Shown one piece after another: positions 23,776-37,500 of a stretch of 64,000 nt of DNA. This stretch comes from Lathyrus oleraceus (taxonomy: Eukaryota > Streptophyta > Magnoliopsida > Fabales > Fabaceae): NCBI RefSeq assembly GCF_024323335.1, contig NC_066579.1:53154771-53218770 (forward strand). The letters are read 5' to 3'. The position numbers and the translations under genes were made by a program. How positions within the stretch are numbered: the stretch's first letter is position 1; the number at the start of each line of letters is the position of its first letter. The notes under the pieces were generated by a model. The model worked only from the letters and a program-made list of their open reading frames with translations, made no database searches and was not told where the DNA came from.

Positions 23776-24794
23776 CTTGCTTTTATTTGCTTACTTGCTT
23801 TGCTGCCTCATTCCAAAGGACACACTTGAATCATCTTCTATATGATTTCAAGAGGTGAACTTCTAGGAAGTTTTACACTCCTTCATCCACACCCTTTTTA
23901 TTTCAAAACCCCTTTTCACTTGTTGACTTTTGAAACTTGTAAATACATATTGTGCAAACATTTTCATGTCTTTTCAAATTAGAAACCTGGACCTTAAGTC
24001 CTTGATTTTCAAACTTCACTTTTGATAACACTCCTTTCTGAATTGAATTCTAATCATACTTTGACCATCCTTTTGTGAATACTCATAATCAATTAACTTC
24101 ACCCATTCAATTGTTTTGTGGCTTTGTCCATTGTTAATATGTTTTCATACATTAGCTATAGGTTTTAATTCTCATAGTGGTTGACGTAAATCTCACCACA
24201 TCCTTAGTGAGTTGATTGTAAGTCTTCCAAACTTATTATAGGGTTAACCCCTCACTAGTATGTTGAAGCTATCCTTGCATGGTGGATTGTTGGTCTTGGT
24301 TGAGTTTTCTCCCGTTGATAATGAAAAGCCTTAGTGCTCTTGTTTTAAAATGAACCCACTCATATTTTGGAATTTTTTTAGCCGAACTACGGCGTTTTGA
24401 TCCTTACCTTTCATGGAAGGTACGTAGGCAACGGGTTCATCCGTTCAAACACAAAAATAATAAATTGTATATTCTTTTCTCATCTTCCCGTTCATGTTTG
24501 CACAATATGTCATAAACAAATAAACATTTTTATACAACAAGTGTGAAAAGGGCTCCCTAGGAGTACCTAGGACGTTTTGGGTGCCTAACACCTTCCCATT
24601 GCGTAATTAACCCCTTACCCAGATTCTCTGATCTTTTCATTAGTTTTCTATGTGTAAAACTTCTTAGGCTTTTGTTCACTTTTTAGCCATTCCTTTGGAT
24701 AAATAAAAGTGTGGTGGCGACTCGATTCTTTGTATGCTTTGCTTTTGATTTAGTCAATAAATCATAAAGTGACGAATACACCGCTACAGAAAAG

Positions 24795-24812
24795 TGGCGA
24801 CTCTGCTGGGGA
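24795..24812 (+). other. Ogre primer binding site
   Basis: tggcgactctgctgggga, a few bases after the 5' LTR end at 24788, as expected for the tRNA-Arg primer used by Ogre elements. A partial copy of the motif (tggcgactcgattc) lies within the LTR just upstream (about 24715). Confidence 0.85.
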
Positions 24813-25482
24813 GCACATTAGACCTTCCTTGGTGGTTTTGCCTACTTTTCACCCTTGTTGTATGATATTGTTTATCTGTTATGTGACATATTTTTGTACA
24901 ATTTGGGATAACTGTATTGATTGTAATGTTTGAATTGGTTGATATACAATTGCTGTTTGCTTTGGTGATCTCTGTGAGATGAGTTCTATACCCGAACTCG
25001 AGTGCACTCTAGGATAGGAGAGTGGCATAGTCTTGTTGACTGGTGTGGAGTATTCCTTAGCCAGTTGACTTGCGAGTCCATTCACTTGGTGAAGGTCATG
25101 TTGGATTAATAATGTCACACAAGTTATTTGTGGTTAGGCATTATTCTTTCAATCATGTGCCTTAGAAGCCTAGGACCTTAGTTTACCAAGCCCATCTTGG
25201 CCTATTTTTTAGGACGTAGTGCGGAGGTCGTTCAGATGTCAGATCTGATGCGATTGTTACGCGATACTACACTCATAAGAGTCTCTCTTGAGAATATTTT
25301 TGGAATACGAGTATTCGTTCCTCCGATAATATTCGAAAGATGGGATGATGACTATGGGAACCTCGGGTAGAACATGTTCGGCAGGTTTAAGCCCTAGTAC
25401 ACTCCCTTTGGGTGGTTCTTAACCGAGACTCCATGCTCGTGACTCTCAGCAAACCCGTGATTCGTGGTTGAGTCGTTCAAAT

Positions 25483-25660
25483 ATCCTTAATATCAATGGA
25501 ACTTGGGCGTCGATAAGGGGAAAACCATAATCCGCCAAGATGGATGATTGATATTAAGGATGATTGAGCCGGTTCATGTACCGTTAATATCAATGGAACT
25601 TGGGTGTTGATAAGGTGAAAACCATAATCCACCAAAATGGATGATTGATATTAGGGATAC
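25483..25660 (+). repeat. Two tandem hairpin units in the Ogre leader
   Basis: A unit with a 97-bp period occurs twice. Unit 1 has a perfect 14-bp stem (ATCCTTAATATCAA at 25483-25496 with its complement at 25548-25561). Unit 2 has a 9-bp perfect stem (25585-25593 with 25645-25653). The loops share acttgggcgtcgataagg-like text and a ccat/atgg inner pair. They lie between PBS and ORF1, where packaging or dimerisation signals are expected. The rest of 24813-25752 is leader with no other feature seen. Confidence 0.75.
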
Positions 25661-25752
25661 AATGAGCTTTCCCATGACCTTTGTCTGGTGTGACTTGCTT
25701 GATCCTTGAGTGTGATTGTTGCATTCATGCATTCATGCATTCATCTGCATTC

Positions 25753-27217
25753 ATGTCATCAGAAAAAAAAAATTCAAGGAACTTAAAGGGTTTATTTGCA
25801 AAATTTTCAGACATGGAAAGACCAAAAAGGCATACAAAGAAGTACAGCTTTAGACAGCCCGATGTGAAAGAGTTAAGGAATCTGACATCTTATGTATTAG
25901 ATCCCTTGGGTTTCAAAGCTCGCTATGGGAAGCTTCTGCCTCTGTTGACTACTCAAGTTGATGAGGGTATGATGAGTACCTTGGCGCAGTTTTATGATCC
26001 TCTGTATCATTGCTTCTCATTCCCGGACTTCCAGTTGCTGCCTACCTTGGAGGAGTATTCTCATCTTATTGGGATCCCGATTCTGGATCAGGTGCCGTTT
26101 AGTGGCCTAGAGAGTATTTTGACTGCTCGAGAGATTGCAGACTTGTTGCACATAGATGAATCTTTGATTAAAGCTAATATGACTACCAAATGTGGAATTC
26201 AGGGTCTTCCTTCTGATTTCCTCATTGCTCAAGCTACCGTTTATGGGAAGGCCATGAGTGAGGATGCCTTTGAGGCTTTATTTGTGCTGCTCATCTATGG
26301 GTTGGTCTTATTCCCCAACATCGACAAATTTGTGGACATGGACGCCATTAGGATCTTTTCAGTTCTTAATCCCGTTCCAACTCTGTTGGGTGATACCTAT
26401 GTCTCTTTGTATCTGAGGAATGCAAAGGGTGGAGGAGTTATTGTGTGTTGTCTGCCTTTGCTGTACAAGTGGTTTATTTCGCACTTGCCGCAGACGCTTG
26501 CTTTCAAGGAGAATAAGGGATGTCTACGGTGGTCTCAGAGACTCATGTCTCTCACTAATGATGATATCTCTTGGTATGATCGCGTGTATGATACTGTGCA
26601 GATCATTGACTACTGTGGTGAATTCCCTAATGTGCCTCTTCTTGGTACATGTGGTGGGATTAGCTACAATCCTATTTTAGCACGTCGTCAGCTTGGGTTC
26701 CCCCTAAAGGATAAACCTCATAACATTCTGTTAGAAGGTGTGTTCTTTCAGGAGGGTAAAGATCTGCAAGAAGACTAGGAACGAGTTGGGCCCGAAGAAC
26801 TGCATTGCTTTGGAGCCATATACCTCTTGGGTCAGACAGAGAGCTTCTGAATATCTGATGCCGTACGATCATCCGAGACCTACACCTTTGGATGTGGCTG
26901 GGCCTTCAACCCTCCCCACCCAAGATGTAGAAGAGTTGAGAGAAAAGGACCTTTCACGTGCTTGGATCCGTGAGAGAGAAGAGTTGCTTCATCAGCTGAA
27001 GGAGAAGGACGCTCTGATTGAGTTTCTCGAGCATCAGGTGATCGATGATCCGAATGATACTTGGACTTCTCTGCTTCCTCAGTCTTCCAAGTTCTGGAAG
27101 AGGAAGTATGATCGACTTGCTAAGGAGAAAGTAGATATGGAAGCAGCCTATGAGAGAGAGATCAAGAAGTTGTGTGCCTCTCGTCTTCCAGCATCCCGAG
27201 CTTCTAGGGGTCCATAG
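25753..27217 (+). pseudogene. Ogre ORF1 (DUF7745-type protein), one frameshift
   Basis: The extra ORF that Ogre elements carry upstream of gag; its role is unknown. An ATG at 25753 is in frame, and MERPKRHTKKYSF begins at 25813. The conserved body includes LLPLLTTQVDEGMMSTLAQFYD, LPTLEEYSHLIGIPI and LVLFPNIDKFVDMDA. The frame stops at 26776-26778, but its C-terminal part continues in the next frame (26790-27217: NELGPKNCIALEPYTSWVRQ and a charged, probably coiled-coil tail ending ASRGP), so a small deletion near 26765-26790 broke one protein of about 480 residues. Confidence 0.85.
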
Positions 27218-27399
27218 GATGTCTATTTTCCTTTTCCCTTGTAATGATCAAATGTTGTACTTCTTTGTTCAAAATATATTTGATGAGATATTTTCCATAT
27301 GCTATTAAATGCTTAAAATTCAAAAATTTGCAAATAAATACCCTAAGGGTTCCTTGAAAATAAAAACAAAGCATATGCACAAACATTGCATGCATCATT

Positions 27400-30300
27400 T
27401 TGCATAAGCAGGTATCTTGTTCTTGGTCTTCTTGTCTGCGGCCTAACTCTGTGCTCTTCATTTATTTTGAAGACAAGCTGACTCACCGGTACTATACAAG
27501 AGCCAATTCTGCCAGAGTAATTGATCAACTGGAACAAGAGAACAGAGAATTGAAGGAAGAGGTCGCCAGACTTGGCGCTTTGATGGAGCAACTCCTTGCT
27601 GCTCAGAACCAACCTTCTCCACCTCCTGCAACTCCTCCCCAGAGGACGGTTATATCAGAGGTCGTAGCTCCGACTGTGCCAGCTGCTAGTGCTCACTTTG
27701 TGCCTCATGCCATGCCAGCCGAGTTTCCTTGGGGTATGCCTCCGGGTTTCATGCCTGATATTCCTGCTCCAACTTTTGCTTCTATGCCGGCATCTAGCCC
27801 GGTCCTTGCTGCTGCTCCTCCCGTCGTGCATACCATTCCGAGGGTAGACGACACCATCTATCATTCTGAGCCGTCTGAGGGCCCAGATGTTAATGAGAAG
27901 ATGGAGGCTATGAATGATCAATTCCTTGAGTTGAGAAAGGAATTGAAGACTCTCAGAGGGAAGGATCTGTTTGGCAAGTCTGCTGCTGAGCTTTGCCTTG
28001 TTCCCGGTGTTAAAATTCCGATCAAATTCAAAGTGCCTGACTTTGAAAAGTATAAGGGGAACACCTGCCCTCTCGCTCATCTGGTTATGTATGCCAGAAA
28101 AATGTCTACACAAACAGATAATGATCAGTTGCTGATTCATTATTTCCAGGATAGTTTGTCCGGTGCGGCTCTTCGTTGGTATATGAGCCTTGATAGTGCA
28201 AACATCCGGTCCTTCAATGATCTTGGCGAAGCCTTCGTCAAGCAATACAAATACAATATTGATATGGCGCCTGACCGTGATCAACTCAGGGCCATGTCCC
28301 AGAAGGATAAGGAGACATTCAAGGAGTACGCCCAGAGGTGGCGAGAGTTAGCTACTCAGATTACTCCTCCGCTAGAAGAGAAAGAAATGACTAAGATCTT
28401 TTTGAAGACTCTTAGCTCATTCTATTATGAGCGGATGGTGGCGAGCGCTCCCTCTGATTTCATCGAGATGGTGAACATGGGGATGCGTCTAGAGGAAGGA
28501 GTCCGTGAAGGACGATTGGCTAAAGATGAGAGCTCTTCTAAACGGTATGGGGCGTTTAAGAAGAAGGATGGGGAGGCACATGTTGTGTAATCCCATGCTA
28601 AATCCAGAAGACCCTCTGTTCAGAGGAATCCTGCACGCCGTGCAAGCAATCAGCACCAGGTGGCTCATATAGCACCTGTTTTCAGGGATAATGCTCAGTA
28701 TCAACAGCCCAATCAACATCAGCATCAACAGCAACCGCAATATCAGCAGCACCGTCCACAGCAACAGGCTTACCAGCCTCGTGGCAGTACTAGTAACCAA
28801 GCTAATCTGAACTATGATAGGAAGAAGATCAGCTTCGATCCCATTCCTATGTCATATGCTGAATTGTATCCTTCCTTGTTGGAAAGGAAGCTGGTTACTC
28901 CCAGGGATCCTCCAGCTGTGCCTGCAAATCCTCAGTGGTGGTACAAACCAGATCAACATTGTGTTTATCATTCCGGTGCTCCGGGACACAATATTGAGAA
29001 TTGATATCCGTTGAAAACTAAGGTTCAAGACCTTATGCGGTGTGGTATTCTGAGCTTCGAGGACTCAGGCCCCAATGTTACAAAGAACCCATTGCCCGAG
29101 CATGGGAAATCAGTGAATATGGTCCAGGGGTGCCCTGGGAAGTACAAAGTCAAATATGTTAGTCATATTAGACAGTCATTGGTCGAATTGCATCGTTTGT
29201 TGTGTCAGTACAGCCATATGGAGCATGACCATGACAGATGCCGCATCTATTCCGTTAACCGTCTGGGTTGTCGCCAAGTGCGAAGAGAGCTTCAAGAGCT
29301 GTTAGACGAAGGAACTATAGAGATTCTTCAGAACCGTAATGTTGATGAAGATGAACCAGAAGTGAATGTTATTTCTCCTGTGTTCAAATTGCCTGAGCCT
29401 GTTGTCATCTGTTATGATGGCAGCAAGCCGAAGGTCTCTCCTTCTCTAACAATTAAGCCTGCAGGCCCTGTGCCTTATTCATCTGATAGAGTTGTTCCTT
29501 TCAGATATAATCCCGTTGCTGTAGAAGATGGGAGAGAAGTGTTGTTGCCTTCAACTTCCGTTACCAATATTGCAGACGTAAGTTGGTTGACCCGGAGTGG
29601 TCGAGTGTTTTCTGCTCCTAAGCCTCAGGCTAGGGCTGCTGCTTCTGATTCTGCTGAGCGTCCGGTTGGGACGGCTGTGAATGTTCAGAATCCGGCACCT
29701 GTTGCCAAACCCTCCTCTGTACAAAAGACTCCTGATTCTTCAGTTGGCCCGAGTGGCATTGTGAATGAAGAATGTGATGAGATGCTGAGGCTCATCAAGA
29801 AGAGTGAGTACAACGTTGTAGACCAGCTTCTACAAACGCCATCCAAAATCTTCGTTCTATCTCTGCTTTTGAATTCAGAACCCCATAGGGAGGCTCTGCA
29901 GAAGGTATTGGACTTGGCGTATGTTGATCATGATGTCACAATAGAACAGTTTGACAGTATCGTTGCAAACATTACTGCTTGCAACACTTTGAGTTTCTGT
30001 GACGCTGATCTCCCTGAGGAGGGAAGAGACCATAACATGGCTTTACACATTTCCATGAATTGCAAGTCTGATGCCATGTCCAACGTGTTGGTGGACACTG
30101 GATCATCTCTGAATGTATTGCCAAAGACCACACTCTCTCGATTGTCATATCAGGGTCCTCCTATGAGGCAGAGTGGGGTTATTGTGAAGGCTTTTGATGG
30201 GTCTCGTAAGACTGTGATTGGGGAAGTTGATCTCCCAATCAAGATTGGACCAAGTGATTTCCAGGTTACCTTCCAGGTTATGGACATCCACCCATCATAT

Positions 30301-30820
30301 AGCTGTCTCCTTGGTAGACCATGGATTCACGAGGCTGGCGCTGTGACATCCACCCTACACCAGAAGCTGAAATTTGTCAAGAACAAGAAACTGGTTGTGG
30401 TAGGAGGAGAAAAGGCTCTCCTGGTTAGCCATTTGTCTTCTTTCTCGTATATTGACGCTGAGGATGAAGTTGGAACTCCGTTCCAAGCTTTATCTATTGA
30501 TGAACCAATTGAGAAGAAGTCTCATTCATTTGCTTCCTATCGTGATGCGAAACTGGCCATTGAATGTGGTGCAGTTGCTGGTTTGGGGAAGATGATTGAG
30601 CTTGAAGACAATAGATCCCAGGCTGGCATTGGTTTTCGTCTGGGGCATTCAACGAGCAAGGTTTGTTCACGAGTGGGGGTTTCATCCATGCTGATCAAGC
30701 TGAAGAGGCTGCTGCTATCTTGGAAGAGGATGTAGAGGATCTGAGCAACTTCATCATACCTGGTGGTGTCTGCCACAATTGGGTCGCTGTAGATGTTCCT
30801 ACAGTCATTCATAGATCAGA
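27400..30820 (+). pseudogene. Ogre gag-protease region, two stops and one frameshift
   Basis: A single frame holds a coiled coil (VIDQLEQENRELKEEVARLG), a Pro/Ala-rich stretch, and a retrotransposon gag domain (HYFQDSLSGAALRWYMSL, FKEYAQRWRELATQI). A TAA at 28588-28590 follows, then a Gln-rich segment and a CX2HX4GHX4C-like knuckle whose last Cys codon is TGA (29002-29004), then protease (VLVDTGSSLNVLPK, about 30090-30125). A frameshift near 30645 moves the last part (GGVCHNWVAV to HRSE) to frame 3, ending at the intron donor at 30821. No Met is seen near the N-terminus; the frame opens at an acceptor-like tgcataagcag ending at 27411. Confidence 0.88.
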
Positions 30821-31086
30821 GTAATGGTTCACTTTGTTCAAAACCCTTCTCCCATGCCAAAAGGAGAAGTGTTGACATTGTTGGCAGCATTTATACAATG
30901 ATATTTTCATTCATTTAATGCATTGTTAAACATTTGTTTTTCCAATTGTTTTCACTTTTTGCTTTTGCATGAAATCAGTGATCACAAAAAACCCATAAAA
31001 ACAAGAATAAAAGCCATATTTTCATCTGCATAATGATTTGCTTGTTTAAATTCTAAAGTTTTTCATTAACCAAAATCATTATGCAG
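30821..31086 (+). other. Ogre protease-RT intron
   Basis: Donor GTAATG at 30821, acceptor TTATGCAG ending at 31086, 266 bp. Splicing joins GA to G and keeps the frame into ELILKPIEH. Without splicing the codon after GAG is TAA at once. Partial splicing of this intron is known for Ogre elements and sets the ratio of gag-protease to full polyprotein. Confidence 0.8.
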
Positions 31087-34000
31087 GTTGATTCTAAAAC
31101 CCATTGAACATAATGATCCAACGCCATCTCCCAATTTTGAATTCCCTGTATTCGAGGCAGAGGAAGATGATGTTGAAGGTATTCCTGATGAGATTACCCG
31201 TCTCCTTGAGCACGAGAAGAAGATCATTCAGCCGCACCTTGAAGATCTGGAAACAGTCAACTTGGGGTCTGAGGATTGTGTTCGTATGGTGAAGATTGGG
31301 GCACTTCTTGAAGAATCTGTCAAGAAGAGGTTGATCAGTTTGCTACGAGAATATTCCGATATCTTTGCTTGGTCATATGAAGACATGCCGGGTCTAGATA
31401 CAGATATTGTGCAACATTTCCTGCCTTTGAAGCCTGAGTGCGTGCCTGTGAAGCAGAAGCTCAGAAGAACTCATCCAGATATGGCAGTGAAGATCAAAGA
31501 GGAAGTTCAGAAGCAAATTGATGCGGGGTTTCTGGTGACTTCTACATATCCTCAATGGGTGGCCAATATTGTGCCCGTGCCTAAGAAGGACGGAAAAGTC
31601 CGTATGTGTGTTGATTACAGAGATTTGAATAAGGCTAGTCCTAAAGATGATTTTCCTCTACCACACATCGATATGTTGGTAGATAATACAGCTAAATTCA
31701 AAGTCTTTTCCTTTATGGACAGATTTTCCGGTTATAATCAAATCAAGATGGCACCCGAAGATATGGATAAGACAACATTCATCACACCTTGGGGAACATT
31801 CTGTTATCGAGTGATGCCCTTCGGTTTGAAGAACGCCGGAGCCACGTATCAACGAGCTATGACTACCTTGTTTCATGATATGATGCACAAGGAGATAGAG
31901 GTCTATGTTGATGATATGATTGCTAAGTCCCGAACGGAAGTTGAACATGTTGAGCATTTGTTGAAGCTTTTTCAGCGTTTGAGGAAGTTTAGACTTCGTC
32001 TGAATCCGAACAAATGTACATTTGGGGTCTGTTCCGGCAAGTTGTTGGGTTTTGTTGTCAGCGAGAGAGGTATTGAAGTTGATCCTGCAAAGGTCAAAGC
32101 AATACAAGAAATGCCTGCACCCAAAACTGAGAAGCAAGTTCGAGGTTTTCTTGGCCGCTTGAATTATATTTCCAGATTTATATCCCACATGACTGCCACA
32201 TGTGCGCCGATATTCAAGCTCCTTCGGAAAGATCAGTCTCATGATTGGACCGAAGATTGCCAGAAAGCTTTCGACAGTATTAAAGAGTATCTGTCTGAAC
32301 CTCCGATCTTATCTCCTCATGTGGAAGGAAGACCTCTGATTATGTATCTAATTGTGCTTGAAGACTCGATGGGTTGTGTACTCGGTCAACAAGATGAATC
32401 AGGGAAGAAAGAATCTGCTATCTACTACCTCAGTAAGAAGTTTACTGATTGTGAGTCTCGATACTCTATGCTTGAGAAGACGTGATGTGCTTTGGCTTGG
32501 GCTACTAAGCGTTTGCACCAGTACATGATAAATCATACAACTTGGTTGATATCCAGAATGGATCCAATCAAGTATATCTTCGAGAAGCCTGCTTTAACTG
32601 GGAGGATTGCCCGTTGGCAGATGTTGTTGTCTGAGTATGATATCGAGTATCGAGCTCAGAAAGCTATCAAAGGTAGTATCTTGGCTGACCATTTAGCGCA
32701 CCAGCCGATTGAAGATCATCAGTTTGTTCAGTACGACTTCCCGGATGAGGAGATTCTGTATTTGAAAATGAAAGATTGTGATGAGCCTACACTTGATGAA
32801 GGTCCGGAACCTGGTTCCAGATGGACGATGGTGTTTGATGGCGCTGTGAATCAGTACGGAAATGGTATTGGGGCAGTAATCATTACTCCTCATGGCACAC
32901 ATATTCCGCTTACAACAAGGCTAACTTTCAAATGCACGAATAATATGGCTGAGTATGAGGCCTGTATTATGGGACTGGAAGAATGTATTGATTTGAGAAT
33001 TAAACATCTCGATGTGTATGGTGATTCGGCCCTAGTTGTTAATCAGATCAAGGGTGAATGGGAGACGAATCAGCCAGGTCTCATTCCATATAGAGATTAT
33101 GCGAGGAGGATTTCAACATTCTTTACAGAAGTTGACTTTCATCATATTCCTCGAGAGGATAATCGGATGGCAGATGCGCTTGCTACGCTTGCTTCCATGA
33201 TTGTTGTGAAGTATTGGAATGAAGTACCCAACATTGTCGTGATGCGCTTGGATAGACCAGCTCACGTGTTTGCAGTTGAAGAAGTCAATGATGATAAGCC
33301 TTGGTATTTTGATATCAAGAATTTACTCCAGAACTAGGTCTACCCGCCTAGGGCATCTGTGAGAGACAGGAAAACTTTGAGAAGGTTGTCAGGCAGTTTC
33401 TACCTCAGTGGTGAAGTGTTGTATAAGAGAAATTTTGACATGGTTTTGCTCAGATGCGTGGATAGACACGAAGCAAACCTGTTGATGACTGAGGTCCATG
33501 AGGGTTCATTTGGTACTCATTCCAATGGACATGCCATGGCTAGAAAGATGTTGAGAGCAGACTACTATTGGCTGACAATGGAGTCTGACTGCTGCAAATA
33601 TGTGAAGAAATGCCACAAGTGTCAGATTTATGCGGATAAGATTCATATTCCTCCGACACTTCTGAATGTGATTTCATCACCATGGCCTTTCTCTATGTGG
33701 GGAATTGACATGATCGGCATGATTGAACCGAAGGCGTCCAATGGACACAGGTTTATTCTCGTAGCAATTGACTACTTCACCAAATGGGTTGAGGCCGCAT
33801 CGTATGCGAATGTGACCAGGCAGGTGGTTGTGAAGTTTATCAAGAACCAGCTGATTTGCCGTTATGGTGTTCCAGATAAGATCATTACTGATAATGGATC
33901 TAATCTGAATAATAAGATGATGGAAGATTTGTGCGCTGAATTCAAGATTGCACACCATAACTCCTCTCCCTACAGACCTAAGATGAATGGGGTTGTTGAA

Positions 34001-34549
34001 GCTGCTAATAAGAATATCAAGAAGATTATCCAGAAGATGATAGTTACGTACAAAGGTTGGCATGAGATGCTGCCATTTGCTTTGCATGGGTATCGTACAT
34101 CTGTCCGCACTTCAACAGGGGCAACCCCTTTCTCTCTTGTTTACGGCATGGAGGCTGTTCTCCCAGTAGAGGTGGAGATCCCATCAATGAGAGTCTTGAT
34201 GGAAGCCAAGTTGACTGATGCTGAATGGATTCAGAGTCGTTATGACCAACTGAATTTGATTGAAGAGAAGAGATTAACTGCCATGTGTCATGGTCAGTTG
34301 TATCAGCAGAGAATGAAGAAAGCATTCGATAAGAAGGTCAAGCCTCGTGTGTTCCGAGAAGGTGACCTCGTGCTCAAGAAAGTTTTGTCTTTCGCGCCCG
34401 ATTCCAGGGACAAGTGGACTCCAAACTACGAGGGTCCATATGTTGTTAAGAGAGCCTTTTCAGGCGGTGCTTTGATGCTTACAACAATAGATGGGGAGGA
34501 TTTCACTCGTCCTGTGAATTCAGATGCAGTCAAGAAATACTTTGCCTAA
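31087..34549 (+). pseudogene. Ogre pol: RT, RNase H, archaeal-type RNase H, integrase; two stops
   Basis: One frame throughout. RT includes MCVDYRDLNKASPKDDFPLP, FMDRFSGYNQIKMAP and the catalytic VYVDDMIAKS (about 31900-31930). A retroviral-type RNase H remnant follows, with a TGA at 32483-32485. Next comes an archaeal-type RNase H with acidic residues in VFDGAVNQYGNGIG, NMAEYEACIMGL, VYGDSALVV and RMADALATL (32825-33190), then a TAG at 33335-33337. Integrase carries HHCC (HSNGHAMAR region, CHKCQ), DDE residues in WGIDMIGM, ITDNGSNLN and NGVVEAANK, and ends at VKKYFA. The dual RNase H is a Tat-lineage hallmark. Confidence 0.92.
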
Positions 34550-37500
34550 AAAAAAGTATATGCAAATGAAAAACAGAATAGCTTGCTAAGTTGAAAACCC
34601 GAAAGGGCGGCTTAGGCAAAAATGAGCGTCCCGGTGGAGAACCCGAAAGGGTGATCCAGGCAAAAGTTAGAGACTTGGAAAAAAATGAATTTGCATCCCG
34701 CTAGATTGAGTACCTCACCCTGGGGCAATTTAGGCAAAAATTAGGGATTTGGCAAGTAACTGCATCCTGACGAGACTTTCTGTTCCACAGCTGTATTTTC
34801 GTCAGAAGTTCTCGATTCGTCGTTGACTGAAGCTTTGAATACATCGAGATTCAAATTGGTAGAGAAAGGATCATTATGTTCAATGTAGCCCTCTTCCAAT
34901 ATATATCGCTGATTTCAAATTTGTACAGATCTATGGAGTCTTGTCATTTGCAGGCTACCATTCCATCAAATCAATTTGAGCTTTTATCCAATTATTTGCA
35001 CTCTTATTTGTTTCAATTCAACAAATGTTTTGCATGTTTTAATTGATAAAATATCATTGTTTTAAACGAATAAATTTTTCAAATTGTTGTTTTAAACAAA
35101 GTGAACATTCACAATGATGAAAGGATACTTAAAAACTTCTCAGTGCTCTCCCAAGGGTGGCATGATTTCCTACAGGTAAGACATTTGTTCATATTCCTGG
35201 CATTAGTTGTATCCTCTTTCTCCTGCTTTGTTGGTGGGGTTGTTCCCCAAGAGTTATTGTGGTGGGTTGTTTCCCAAGCAGAGATGTTGTTGAAGACTTC
35301 ATTTTCTTCTCCAGCAGTAGTCTCCCCCCAGTGCAGTCGCTAGCAGAGTTGTTGTTTCTCGCCTCAGCATGGCGGCTTTCTTTTTGAAGATTCAGTGGTT
35401 GGTGGATTGATATCCCGGTACTTTACTGCTTTCCCCAGCATTTATCGCAAGCAGGGTTGTTGCTTCTTTCCTCAGCATAGTCGCTAGTGGAATTTGTGAT
35501 ATATCCTCAGGGCAGAGCGCTTGTGGAAGACTTCGTTTGCTCCAGCAGTACCCTCTTTCCCGGCCAAGTCGCCAGCGGAGTTGCTATCTCCCCATCAGAG
35601 TGCTTAGCCTTCAGCAGAGCAGTGATTATGTTCCTCCTCAGCAGTTGTGGAGGTTCTCCTCAGAAGAGTCAACATTTAGTGGTTGATTCCCTAGCTCTCT
35701 TCCATATCCCCAGTGGATCCCGCAGTGGATTTCCCTAGTGGAGCCGTCAGTAGATTTGTGGTTTGGTGGACTGTATTTGTGCAAAATCCCCAAAGGAGGT
35801 GGTATCCCCAACAAAATCCGATTCGCATCTGTGATAATTCCCCTCAGAGCCTCCGCCAGAGCTGGTATCCTCGACAGAGTTGCTTTTGCGGCAGTTTCTG
35901 CTTGTTGAAATTTCTGCTTCCCCAGTAGGTTGGTTGGTGGCCTATCATCCATATATTGGGTTGATTCCCTGATTGCTTTTGATCCTCAGTAGAGTGGCTT
36001 GTTGCAGAATCTACTTGTGTGATCTGGATTTTCCCTCCAGTGGGTGTATTCCCCGATGGAAGGGCTATTTGTGTTCTCCCCGGTAGAGTTGCTTGTGCAG
36101 TAGATTCTACGTGGATGATCTGTTCTCCCTTTGTGGGTTGTTCCCCAGTGGAGTTGTGTGGAGTTGCTTTCATAGCAGTTCTCGCTTGTGCAGTGAGCTT
36201 TTGATACTGAGGATTCCCCTGCAGATATCTCGGGACTCCTCCTTATCCCCAACAGATTTGTCTTTGTGGCTGTTTGTGCCTGTTGTGACTTTTTGTACCC
36301 CAGTTGGGTTGATTGTTGATCCATTACTCAGAGATTCGGTGATATCTCTGATCTTTGGCCTCCCCGCAGATCTTTGCTTTACAGCATGTGGATCTCCAAC
36401 AGATTGGCTTTCCAGTTGGTTTTTTCTCTGGAAGTATAGTACCGGACGTTTGATTCCTGGACCCTGTTTGTGTTAGATATGTCTGTTTTGTCAGCATTCA
36501 TCAAACATAAATCACGCATATTCATGCATAATCATAAACATTCAGATATTCATGTTGCATTTTTGCCATATGTCTCTTGTTTGTTGTCTCCTGCTATGGG
36601 TGATATAGATCTCTTTATAGATCTTCCCAAGCAGACGTCGGGTGTTTAAATCTCTCCCCATAGAGTCAGCCCCATAAGCAGAAAGTGTATGTCTTTCCTT
36701 CTGCAGTTCCCCACTGAGATATATCCTCGTGGATGATGGTTTCTTCCGTTTCCTCCCAACATATATATTGGGATGGATGTTCCTATTGAGTTATATCCTC
36801 ATTAGGACGTGTTCTGATTCAGTCTATCTTTTCGGATTGATCCCGAATAGACCATTTGTCAACTGTTTCTCGTGCTTCCCTGTGGAATAGATGAATAATT
36901 GCCCAGTAACCGGCGTTAATTCTTTTATGCCCAGCAGAATCTTTTTGGGCCTCTACCCTTATACCGGTAGTTGTAAGTCCTACGTTCCCTCTTCTTGGTG
37001 GAATTTGTGGTTATATACCTTTTATTCCTTAGCAAGAGTGGATGGTTTGTTATAAACCCTATTTTTGTCTCCCGTGCGGAATTGTGATTCTTTCATTCCC
37101 CACGCGGAGTTGGTTTTCTACCCAGTGTTCGGTGGATGTAAACCCTATCTTTTTATCCTCATCAGAGTTTGATGGCCACTACCCCATATTCGGTAGTTGT
37201 AAGTCCTTTCTCTTCTTCCCTAGCAGAGGTAACCTTTGTGGTTCGTTCTGGTTGATGGTGGATTTTGTGCTGTTGTGGTTTTATTCCCAATGGAGTCTGT
37301 GCTTTTTGTGGATAATTGCCGGTTGCTAGCAATTCTATCCCTAGCCAGAGTTGGTATTCTACCCCGTATTCGGTAGTTGTAAACCCTAATTTCTCCCCTT
37401 TGCAGAGTTAACCTTGTTGTTCATCCTAACCGATGATGGTTACTCTTTGTGGTTATCTTCATTCGATATTCGATGTTGATATTCCTTCTTTGCTTGTGGA

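Larger units (their letters stand above)
19342..24788 (+). repeat. Ogre 5' LTR, main piece
   Basis: Aligns with 39480-44951 along its length and ends accgctaca before the PBS. The 5' LTR totals 5488 bp against 5514 bp for the 3' LTR; much of the difference is a deletion of about 31 bp near 20900 between two gtggattt copies (retained in the 3' LTR around 41030). The small ORFs inside are not convincing genes. Confidence 0.93.
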
